From contig JABUQX010053429.1 in NCBI GenBank assembly GCA_015478945.1, positions 1 through 34,436 on the forward strand: DNA of 34,436 nt, given 5' to 3'. The notes beneath the pieces were generated by a model that did not search any database, was not told the DNA's origin, and was given only the letters and a program-made list of their open reading frames with translations. This stretch comes from Trachelipus rathkii. Lineage: Eukaryota > Arthropoda > Malacostraca > Isopoda > Trachelipodidae. Positions 24,881-33,306 of the stretch are shown here, in pieces. A program made the position numbers and the translations under genes. How positions within the stretch are numbered: the first letter of the stretch is position 1; the number at the start of each line of letters is the position of its first letter.

Positions 24881-25184
24881 ATGGGTTATGGTCCTACAGC
24901 ATTTATAATTCTCGATCTAACATACAATTACTTTCAATGCACGCGTGTCTGATATAGGTTTTTAGGCTATAGCCTACAGCATCAATGATACCATATACTG
25001 GTTTAGGGCTCGTGTTTTATGAACCTTGCCTAGTTTCAGGTTATGATTAAGATTTGTTAAGTATATTATTCACATATTAAATCTTATTGTAAACTGAACT
25101 TAGAGCGTCCTGTAAACCGACCTATCGAAGCTTGTATGCTTTTCGACTAACCTTTTATGTGTTTGACATCTGATATGCTGTACG
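24881..25184. other. Unclassified unique sequence
   Basis: Moderate GC content with a palindrome TAGGCTATAGCCTA at about 24963-24976. It has no recognisable frame or repeat partner in the window. Confidence 0.35.
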
Positions 25185-26330
25185 CTGTCGGCGGTCGGCT
25201 GAACCGGCGCCCGTCTCTTTAGGAGGGGTGATTCTGTTAATAAAAGTAAATCAATATATTTAATAAATAACTAAAACCAAAAAAAAAAAATAATTTCGCT
25301 TCATTTATATAGCCAGTTTCCTACGGTAGTACTAGACAAGTTTTTATTTGATCATATTTTAATTCCTCAGACAGTTTTTATATTTTTAAAATCATTTAGA
25401 AATTAAGGGTACAAAATGTCCTTCAATAATGAGGAGTTCACTTTGAAAATGTGAGTTTGTTTTTGATACTTCGGTTATAAATTAATGAAAAACTCGTGGA
25501 TCGATTTTTTATTTTTTTCAGTGGATACACTTTCGAGTATGTCTCAGCTTTAATTTAACTCGGAAGTACATTTTTTTGATCCCAATTTAAAAGTTTATCT
25601 AGTGGCAAAAAAACGGGGCCTAACTTTCTTCCGATTCCGATTCCCCCAGCCGTAAAAATTGATGGTTTAGTGTGTGTTGGAGGCTTCGGACCACTCATCG
25701 TTTTTCGTATATTTATTTCACGCTTATTATTTTTGACATTTTTTATTATTAATGTTTTATAATTTTTTATTAATTATGTAAATGTAAATAAAAAAGTTAA
25801 CTTTATTAATAGTCATTTTTTAAAAGAGATCGGAAATTTTTTAATAAAAAACAACGAGTTCAAAAAGTGTCAAAAATTTTGGGCGGAGAGGGGTGAATCG
25901 GCCCACCTTATTTTTATTATTCGTATTTTATTTGTCATTATTGACATTTTTATTTCTATTTACGAATTTTATTTAATAATTATAATAAATTATTAAAAGT
26001 AAAAAGTAAAAATTAAAATCTAAAATTGAAATTATACGTAAAAGAGCGAAATTTAAACAGATGGTCCGAGTCACCCCTCACATGGTGGTGGGCCGCTTCC
26101 CCCTCCACGGGTCCGGGCCTCGACTCGCGTTATTCCAAACCTTTAATAAAGGACTTTTCATTATTAGAATTACATTATTATTTTTTTGTGTGCTGATGAC
26201 CCGACTATAGGGCGTGATTTACAAAAAAAAATTTTCCAGGAGAGGTGCCACTTAGGGGAGGAGTCGGGGAGTAGACCAAGTTATACCTACAAAGCTGGTC
26301 CAAGTCAACCCACCAGCACTTACGGACGCT
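25185..26330 (+). mobile_element. 1.1-kb non-coding interspersed element, copy A
   Basis: Homologous along its length, in the same orientation, to 28660-29690. Shared blocks include AGGAGGGGTGATTC near the left end, GCGGTAGTACT-like sequence, ACAAA-TG-CCTTCAAT, GAGAGGGGTGAATCGG, ATACGTAAAAGAG, GATGGTCCGAGTCACCCC and GGTCCAAGTCA near the right end. The right end carries GCTGGTCCAAGTCAACCCACCAGC-type sequence (26294-26317) that can fold on itself. A motif approximating GGGGTGA-N-TCGGACC recurs in both orientations (for example 25887-25901 and, inverted, 26061-26077). No open frame or transposase motif is present, so it is at best non-autonomous. Strand is arbitrary. Confidence 0.7.
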
Positions 26331-26378
26331 ATAACTAAACTCTCTAAACTAGATTCGATTAACATAGCTGTAAAAATA

Positions 26379-26380
26379 GT

Positions 26381-26411
<31 letters not shown>

Positions 26412-26470
26412 CAGTGAGTATATTATATATACTATATATATAGAGTATATTATACTATATATTATATATT
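26379..26470. repeat. (TA)n microsatellite
   Basis: TA tract between element copy A and the GTATCGG module. Confidence 0.85.
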
Positions 26471-26680
26471 TTTTGTGAAAGTGAGGGCGACACCGAATAT
26501 CAGCCTGAAATGGATCGGTGGTATCGTTCGAATTTTGAATTTGTCATGCAGTATCGGCAATTTGTGAGTAGTTAAGTATCGGCCATTGGTATCAGTAAAA
26601 TATTATTTGCACCAATTACTCTTATCACCGATACGCGAGAAAAGGAGGGTTGCTTGCGTCTTTTTAAAACACATATCGAT
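26471..26680. mobile_element. Module with GTATCGG motif repeats, possible hAT-derived fragment
   Basis: GGTATCG, GTATCGG, GTATCGG, GGTATCAG and, inverted, ACCGATAC occur within about 130 bases (26519-26636). Repeated GGTATCGG-type motifs are familiar from the ends of some hAT non-autonomous elements, but no CAG-type terminus or 8-bp duplication was seen. Both sides are TA tracts. Confidence 0.35.
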
Positions 26681-26825
26681 GATATAATATATTAATAGGG
26701 TATAGGTATAATATATATCATATATATATATATTATACTTAATATATAATAATATATATATATATAATATATAATATAATATATATATATACTATAATAA
26801 ATATATATATAATATATATATATAA
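26681..26825. repeat. (TA)n microsatellite, interrupted
   Basis: TA tract between the GTATCGG module and the sequence leading to the large foldback element. Confidence 0.85.
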
Positions 26826-27261
26826 TTACATTAATAGTAATTTAAACCTTTGTTATCATCTTATCGACAATCTTGTGTACTGTGTGCACTGTACACTATT
26901 TCGCGGGACAGTCGAAATGTTGGCGCAAAACTTAAAAAAACATTTGAATTTTTCTTGCTTAGCGTATAAAAGTTATTTTTATTATGCAAAATTTTTAACA
27001 TATTATTGTGATAAATTTTTTTTGAAGGAAACTACACCAAATAATTTTTAAAAAAATTATTAAATTACGTATATTTTCAAAAATGCCACAAAGAGTACAA
27101 GGAAAATTTAAAAATAAAAAAATAGAAATATGTTTATGAACCAGTCTCAACATTTCCTATATTCCGACGTACGGAAATGTAACATGGCTTTCTTTGAAAA
27201 CCGCCATTAAAATTTTTGAAGAGCATATTCGCAATTTGTCTGATAATTTTCTGATTATCTG
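26826..27261. other. AT-rich flank of the foldback element
   Basis: No gene supported. An 18-codon frame starting at 27083 (MPQRVQGKFKNKK...) is too short to call. Local inverted runs such as AATTTTT-AAAAATT are low complexity. Confidence 0.4.
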
Positions 27262-28226
27262 ACCGTAGACGTTTTCGCTTGTGTGATTTCACTGAATTGT
27301 AGCTTACACTCGCTCAGCAAGGAATATTCTTACACAGTTTTAGCCGAATTTTGTGCAAAAATGACCGCGATTTCTTAACGAAGTTTACTTTAGTTTACAA
27401 ATTGGAAATCAGCTGTTGTGATGGAACCCATCGATTTGGGGGTCGAATAAAAATAAATAGTAATATGCATGAATGATTTATTTTTACTAAATAATTAGAT
27501 CCTACCATTGTGATGGATTTTTATCTATTTGGAGAATTAATATTTTAAAGCTGATTTATTGATGAAACATTCATCAATTCAAACGGCCCGACCACGCCGC
27601 CGTATTTTGCTTACATTTTGGCGTAAGCACGTCCTAAATTCGGCATTTCTTACGATTTTGTCCTAAGTTTGACAAAACCGAATGCAAACTCGAGGCATTT
27701 CTACGTTTCACAATAAAGCAAAAAAATAAAAAACGCGAAAACTGCTGTAATGTAAAGTCGTTTTACTTCGTGCATTTTGTGCTTAACGAACCCATCTATT
27801 TGCATATTTCAAGTTTAAATTTTTGTATCACTCAAGGCTCATAATCGTAAACAATTTTGAAATTTAGGCCGTGCTTACGCATCAAATGTAACAAACAATG
27901 ATGGCACGTGGTTAAAAAACAAATATGGAAAAAGAAACTGTCTCATTTTTCCAGAAATAAAAAAAAAAATTTAAAAATATTTGTTCCAAATGGTATAAAC
28001 TCCATCAAAGTATATGTTTCGATATAGATAGCTAGTACCAACTTATGTTTTTTTTTTCTAGATTGATCTCCCAAATCGATGGGTTCCATCACAACAACTG
28101 ATTCCACTTGTTTGTAAAAAAAAAAATCTAAAAAATCGCGTTCGTTTTTGCACGAAATTCGTGCTAAAATTGTGTAAGCATTCCTTACAGAGTGCAAGTA
28201 CAATGACAAAGACAAAAACGGTCTAT
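27262..28226. mobile_element. ~965-bp foldback element with long inverted arms
   Basis: The left arm (27262 to about 27690) and right arm (about 27830 to 28226) are inverted copies. The clearest match is GTGATGGAACCCATCGATTT at 27418-27437 against its complement at 28073-28092. Outer parts match through TTACACAGTTTTAGC / GCTAAAATTGTGTAA and GTGCAAAAA / TTTTTGCAC blocks. Inner parts match through GCGTAAGCACG--CTAAATT and its complement near 27849-27881. Arms have diverged by substitutions and indels, and the centre (about 27690-27830) is unpaired. No reading frame across it looks real, since the 90-codon minus-strand frame at 27943-28215 lies in an arm. It resembles a foldback or long-TIR MITE whose superfamily I cannot name. 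Confidence 0.7.
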
Positions 28227-28230
28227 GCTA

Positions 28231-28322
28231 ATTTATACTATACTATTATATATATATCATATATATACTATATTATAGTATCTAATATATATTTATATAT
28301 TATACTATATATATTATAGTAT
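28231..28322. repeat. (TA)n microsatellite
   Basis: TA-rich tract separating the large foldback element from the smaller palindrome. Confidence 0.85.
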
Positions 28323-28330
28323 TAGCTTCT

Positions 28331-28561
28331 AAGATTGAATCAGTTTCATATTTTCCTGAAAAATTTGAAGTTCAAAAAAATTTCTAAGTTCAGAAAAGTT
28401 AAGTTAAGTTTTTTAAGAAAATTCTTTTGGTGGCAAGCTTCTTGGCATAATTCCAGACGCTTCCACTAAAGAATTTTTCTTAAAAAACTTACTTAACTGT
28501 TCTGAACTTTAGAAATTTTTTTGACTTATAGAAAATTTTTTTCAGAAAATTTGAACTGATC
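28331..28561. mobile_element. ~230-bp palindromic MITE-like element
   Basis: Left arm about 28337-28442 and right arm about 28449-28561 are near-perfect inverted copies. Blocks include TTTTTTAAGAAAATTCTTT / AAAGAATTTTTCTTAAAAAA, AAATTTCTAAGTTCAGAA / TTCTGAACTTTAGAAATTT and an outer ATCAGTT / AACTGAT. The apex holds GTGGCAAGCTTCTTGGC. Transcription through it would give a hairpin with arms of roughly 100 bases. A truncated relative lies at 20849-20975. It is flanked by TA tracts on both sides, which hides any target duplication. Confidence 0.75.
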
Positions 28562-28563
28562 TC

Positions 28564-28652
28564 ATATATATATATATATTATATATATATATATACTATA
28601 TAATATATATATTATATAATATATTATATATATATATATATATATATTATAA
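28564..28652. repeat. (TA)n microsatellite
   Basis: TA tract between the palindrome and element copy B. The 66-codon minus-strand frame at 28562-28762 is an artefact of this tract. Confidence 0.85.
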
Positions 28653-28659
28653 ATGATAT

Positions 28660-29690
28660 ATAGGTCGGGCGGGGGGTGACCGGGCCCGCCTTTTAGGAGG
28701 GGTGATTCAGTCCACTCTAATAAAAATAAAAAATAATAAAAAAAAAAAAAAATTTCGCTCATTAATAGCCACGCGGTAGTACTACCAGTTTATTTAAGAT
28801 ATCTTCTAATTCTAGAAAGTTTTAATATCTTTTTAAAAAAATGTTAGCAAAATTTAGGGTAACACAAATGCCCTTCAATAGAATTTCACACTTTTGAAAA
28901 ATGTGAGTTTTTTTAACTTTGTTATAAAATGAAAAACTTGTGGATGGATTGTTAATTAAATAAAAGAAAATTACACTCGAGTATGCTTAGCTTAAACTGG
29001 AAAAGTAAATTTTTGATCCAAACAGTAATAAAGTGGCAAAATCACGGGGCCAACTTTGGTCCGATTTTTCACCCCGCGTAAAATCTGATGGACGGGGTGA
29101 CCTCGGACACGCATTGTTTTTCTTTCGTATTTTACATATTATTATTGCATTTTTATTACGTATAATTAATTATATATATATAACAAAAAGTTACTTATAT
29201 TAAGTGAAAATTTTTAAAAAAATGAAATTTTAAATAACAAAAAAACCGAATTCAAAAAAGTGTCAAATTTTTGAGCGGGAGAGGGGTGAATCGGACCCCT
29301 TATTTTTTATTCTTATTTTATTTATAATTTATTGAATTTTTATTACTTATTATGATTTTAAATATGGTAAATAATTATTATATTAAGTAAAAATTAACAA
29401 ATCTAAAATTAAATTTATACGTAAAAGAGGAATTCTAACAGATGGTCCCGAGTACCCCTCAATGGTGGTCCATCTTCACCCTCCATGGTTCGGGGTGACT
29501 GGAGGCGTTATTCAAACTTAATAGAAAACTTTATTATTAGAATTACATTATTTATTTCTTTTTGCGACTTATTACCTATTATAGCGCCTTGATTTTCAAA
29601 AAAAAAAAAAATTCCAAAAAGGTGGCATTAGGGGAGAGTCGGGAAACCAAGTTATGCCTAAGGTGGTCCAAGTCACCCGCCTGAAGCTAA
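28660..29690 (+). mobile_element. 1.1-kb non-coding interspersed element, copy B
   Basis: Second copy of the element at 25185-26330. Its ends carry imperfect inverted repeats: GGGTGACCGGGCCCGCC at 28674-28690 against GGTGGTCCAAGTCACCC at 29662-29678, whose complement agrees at 13 of 17 positions. A GGGGTGA-N-TCGGACC-like motif recurs inside in both orientations near 28697, 29055, 29090, 29281, 29441, 29464 and 29487. There is no coding region. TA tracts flank both sides. The many motif copies could be transposase-binding sites of a non-autonomous DNA element; that is an inference. Confidence 0.7.
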
Positions 29691-29794
29691 TATATATATA
29701 ATATATATATATATATATTATATATATATATAATAGTAATATATATATATATATTATATATATATAATATATATTATATTTATTATATATATAT
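29688..29794. repeat. (TA)n microsatellite
   Basis: TA tract lying exactly between element copy B and the first recognisable sequence of the plus-strand LINE. Confidence 0.85.
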
Positions 29795-29795
29795 G

Positions 29796-31679
29796 GTTCT
29801 CCTACTGACAATTTTCTGGCTCTTGCCAAAAACATCTCCTAACACTTCTGTAAATCTGTCTTTCCTCTCTTATTCGATCTGATGGTTCTCTTTGCTAATT
29901 CTCCAAGCTGAAAAGGCCAATCTCTTCAGTCTCCCTATTTTTCTCTAACTCAACCTGGACCGATTCTGGCATTACCTCTTCCTCATGCTCAGGTGTCCTA
30001 TGGCCTTTGCTGTGTTCTATTTGATCAGGGTGCCATGGGCTTCCTGGGGGAAAATTTTAATGAGATCTATGAACGTTAGGCAGGGTGGGTGCCGCCGGAA
30101 GGTGTTCCCTTCCCAGTTTTGAGGAGCGTGTGCATCCGTGCTGACCTCTCCCTCATTCAACTATATTCTCTCTGCCTCAATACTAAACTTTCCCTCAGCG
30201 TTGGAAGCATGCACATGTCTAACTTCCGAGAAAAAGGAAGCCTCTCTGATCTTCCTATTATCCTATAGCTCTTACTTGTTTCTACAGATCTTTGAAACCC
30301 GTCTCAACTCTCATTTCTAAGATCATCTGGGAAATCTCATTCCTTCTATCGATCGCCAGTCGCTTGTTTCGGCTTGAGGTCTACTGGCGATAATACTTTC
30401 CTATCTTACTGATTTATAGGTTTTCCGTCCTTAGGAACTACGGGGAGACTAGCGAGGTGGCGCTTGAAAAAATCCAAAGCAATTGACTGGGTATGGCACG
30501 CGTCACTGCTCTGCAAGCTCCTCTCCTTTTGGTTTCCTCCTTCTCTTTGCTTACTTATGTCTCGTTTTCTTTCAAATAATCTCAATATCGGTCTGTTTGT
30601 TGATGGGGCGACGCACTTTTCTGTCAATAGGTGGTGTTTTCCTCAGCGGTTCCTGTCTTTTCTCAACTACCCTTTATTCGCCTACTTTTCAGTAATGACT
30701 CTTATCACTTCATCATATATCAACTACTACCACTCCATATCGCAGATGATTCGACCCTTCATTCTTCAACTCATTTCAATTCTACTCATCCTTTTACTAA
30801 TAGAATTGAGTCTAGTCTTAATTTTTGATTCAATTCTCGCTGATCTGGATAGAATTTCGGGTGGCGGTCCATCTCCAACCTTTGTGAAAATGTCAATTCT
30901 TTTAAAACCCCAACTTCTAAAAATCACCCTCTCTAAGGCACCTTCTCACTTTCCTACCTTTTTTGACGGTTCTCTCGTCTCTCCTGTTGACAATGTAAAC
31001 ATCCTTGGCCTTAACATAAACAAAAAATGTCTTTGCAAAAACCTCACATCACAACGGTTGCTAGGGCGGCCTAAAGAAACTGGGAGTTTCTGTTTAGGAA
31101 TGTGAATACTTTTTTTTTCCTCTTCTCGTTTACTCCAGTTTATACAAAAAGCATCATGACCGCCCTTGTAATGTAGTACTCTGCTCTCATATCTGGGGGT
31201 GGCTCTGGTATTTCCCCGGCTTTTGGATGGGTTCGAGTCAAAAGGCCAAAAGGCTTGTAAACTGGTTTCTGGTACTTTCCACTTCCACTTTGACCTTATA
31301 TCTGTTGTGACGATGTTGGTGTTTTATCTTTTCTACATAAGGCTACCGCATGCGGCGAGGTTGCTTGAGGGAACTTATTTCTCGCCCCACCTTTAAGAAC
31401 GCCCTCATAACACAAGAGGTGCTGTATCTGCACATGAGTTTTGTGTTGATATTGGTAACATCAGTCTAGTCCGCTGCGGTGTTCTTCTTTCTGCCCCTTT
31501 TGTTCTGTCGGAATTCTCTTCCATCTTCTTGTTGTTCTCTGGCTGACTTTAATCTCTCCTCAACTTTAGCACACGTGGTCTGTGCTCATACTGCAATAAT
31601 TTACGTTAGCTGGTGACTTTTGAGGCGTACAACACCCCACCTCCTTGATAGGGCTCTGCCCGTGAGTGTCTAGTGACAA
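29796..31679 (+). mobile_element. Jockey/CR1-like LINE, 5'-truncated reverse transcriptase, broken
   Basis: Plus-strand pieces in several frames follow the order of a jockey/CR1-type reverse transcriptase. First comes a linker with LALAKNIS (near 29820) and EKANLFS (near 29911), then a FPSALE segment (about 30190). RT motif A is represented by KSKAIDWVWHASLL (about 30465-30515; families of this type have D-SKAFD-VWH). VDGATHFSVN (near 30600) precedes the GVPQGS-like region, which is frameshifted. The catalytic box reads HIADDSTLHSSTH at 30736-30774, with IADD (30739-30750) replacing the usual Y/FADD. A thumb segment with VNILGLNIN (near 31000) and a C-terminal part with LLDGFESKGQKA (near 31222) and AHEFCVDIGNI (near 31430) complete it. 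The longest frame is 213 codons, so the enzyme is dead. The endonuclease is absent. Both ends abut TA tracts. Confidence 0.75.
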
Positions 31680-31770
31680 CTATATTATATTATATATACT
31701 ATATATATAATATATTATATATATATATATTTATATATATATATATATATAATATATATAATTATATATT
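31680..31770. repeat. (TA)n microsatellite
   Basis: TA tract between the 3' side of the plus-strand LINE and the SINE-like array. Confidence 0.85.
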
Positions 31771-32489
31771 GGAAAAAAATAACCCCTTAAGTAAATTTCA
31801 CTCTTGTTGGGGGATTGGAAACCTGGGCCCTAGCAGACTAAGCACGTAAGTGTTTGACGACCACACCACGATGGACTAAAAGAAGAGCGTGAGAAATGTT
31901 CTGTAGTGAATATATATCACTCACCAAACAGGAAAACACAACTCACTATTTCCGTCCACCTCGGGCGTAGGGGTCAAACGAGCACCGCAACAGAGTGAAA
32001 ATAACTTATTCCGGGGACTATTATGTATTGATAAGATAACTGCTCACCTTCTACACCTCACCGCAGTGTGATTAGGTATTGATAAAATAACCCTTAAAGT
32101 ATTTCACTCTGTATGATTGAACCTGGGCCCTAGCAGATAACCGCGTTAGTGTTTGACCACCACGCCACAATGGACTAAAAGAAGAGCGCGAGAAATGTTC
32201 CTGTAGTGAATATACTCACCCACCAAACAGGAACCACAAAGCACTCTTCCCATTCACACTCTGGCGTAGGGTCAAACAGAGCACCGCACGAGTGAACATA
32301 CTTATTAAACCAGGGAATATTATGTAATTGATAAGATATACTGCTCATGCCTTCTACACCTCAACGCGTTGATAGGTATTGATTAAAAATAACCCTTAAG
32401 TAATTTCACTCTGTTGGGATTGAAACCTGGGCCCCTAGCAGATGACCGCGTAAGTGTTTGACGACCACACCAGATGGACCTAACAAAGA
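31771..32489 (-). repeat. Tandem array of ~305-bp tRNA-headed SINE-like units
   Basis: The same ~305-base unit occurs two full times plus a partial third. The AACCC(C)TTAA landmark falls at 31781, 32089 and 32391, giving periods of 308 and 302. On the minus strand each unit holds a tRNA-like head: an A-box-like TGGCGTGGTGGTC (unit 2, about 32155-32168), then about 30 bases later a B-box-like GGTTCAATC (complement at 32115-32123; unit 3 at 32416-32427). The remaining ~230 bases of the unit have no coding content. Known tRNA-derived SINEs share this head but are usually dispersed, not head-to-tail. No functional tRNA is called because no full cloverleaf forms. TA tracts bracket the whole array. 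Confidence 0.65.
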
Positions 32490-32600
32490 GGGCTAGGGCC
32501 CAGGTTCAATCCCAACAGAGTGAAATTACTTAAGTTATCGAAATACTATCACACTGCGGTGAGGTGTAGCAGGATGAGCAGTTATCTTATATACAGTAAT
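32490..32600 (+). repeat. Inverted partial SINE-like unit closing the array
   Basis: This segment repeats part of the unit in the opposite orientation, with the B-box-like GGTTCAATCCC on the plus strand at 32503-32513. With unit 3 it forms an inverted pair (GGGATTGAAACCTGGGCCC at 32416-32434 against GGGCCCAGGTTCAATCCC at 32496-32513) separated by about 60 bases, capable of forming a hairpin. The SINE body is recombined: sequence from the other part of the unit (CACCGCAG complement) follows directly. Confidence 0.65.
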
Positions 32601-32669
32601 ATATACTATATATATATATTAGGTATATATATTCTATATTTATAGTATTTATATATATATATACTACAT

Positions 32670-32713
<44 letters not shown>

Positions 32714-32725
32714 GTATAAATATAG
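32587..32725. repeat. (TA)n microsatellite
   Basis: TA tract to the right of the SINE-like array, overlapping its last bases. Confidence 0.85.
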
Positions 32726-32820
32726 GGTTGGGATTAAAAAAAAACCGTTTGTTTTTTTTTAAAAAAAAAAACCGTTCTTTTTTTAAAAAAACGTTTTTTT
32801 TTAAAAAAAAAAAAAATTTC

Positions 32821-32824
<4 letters not shown>
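32726..32824. repeat. A/T homopolymer blocks with ACCGTT spacers
   Basis: Alternating runs of A and T interspersed with AACCGTT/ACGTT. It may be an unstable extension of the adjacent poly(A) tail or a consensus error in homopolymers. Confidence 0.6.
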
Positions 32825-32855
<31 letters not shown>

Positions 32856-32857
<2 letters not shown>

Positions 32858-33029
32858 CACTTATTTTGATATATATCAGCTCATTTAAGGGGAATTAGCA
32901 GGCATTAAAATAGTGTAAATACACTATGTTAAAAGCAGGTATGCAATATAAATAAAGTAGATTTTACTTAGTTAAAAGTTTTTATTTGTGCTCTAGGGCA
33001 TATACTATTACATTTCACATGATCTGGAT
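32856..33029 (-). repeat. LINE 3' terminal module, copy 2
   Basis: Aligns with 20245-20445. Together with the adjacent T29 (poly(A) on the minus strand) it marks the 3' end of the retrotransposon. Confidence 0.65.
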
Positions 33030-33141
33030 TTATTATTATTATTATTATTATATATTATAATATATTATATATATATATATAATTCTATATATATATATGA
33101 TATATATATGGTATAGTATATATATATATATATACTATATA

Positions 33142-33182
<41 letters not shown>

Positions 33183-33306
33183 TATACAGGCTATATATAT
33201 ATATCTATATATTATAGGTAATATATATATATATATATTTTATATATTATATATATATATAATAATATATATACTATTATATTATATATATATAATATAT
33301 TATATA
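33030..33306. repeat. (TAT)n and (TA)n microsatellite
   Basis: A short ATT/TAT trinucleotide run followed by about 260 bases of TA-dominated sequence, located inside the 3' untranslated part of LINE copy 2 at the position corresponding to the TA-rich tract of copy 1. Confidence 0.85.

Noticed and set aside
27083..27139. Possible start of a small conserved basic protein (MPQRVQGKFKNKK)
   Set aside because: The frame closes after 18 codons, the lysine-rich start is favoured by A-rich sequence, and no continuation was found in other frames.
27943..28215. 90-codon minus-strand frame
   Set aside because: Lies within one arm of the foldback element and is not preserved in the complementary arm.
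28562..28762. Minus-strand frame rich in Ile and Tyr
   Set aside because: Produced by translation of a (TA)n tract; no coding support.
29596..29835. Minus-strand 79-codon frame with Ile/Tyr repeats
   Set aside because: Spans a (TA)n tract and the junction of two unrelated repeats.
30406..30627. Minus-strand 73-codon frame
   Set aside because: Shadow of the plus-strand LINE reverse transcriptase.
31771..32489. Functional tRNA genes
   Set aside because: A- and B-box-like sequences are present on the minus strand, but stems do not complete a cloverleaf and the units are repeated with divergence; a SINE-like head explains them better.
32726..32824. Structured RNA or terminator formed by A/T runs
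   Set aside because: Alternating homopolymers next to a poly(A) tail are better explained by tail instability or consensus error.
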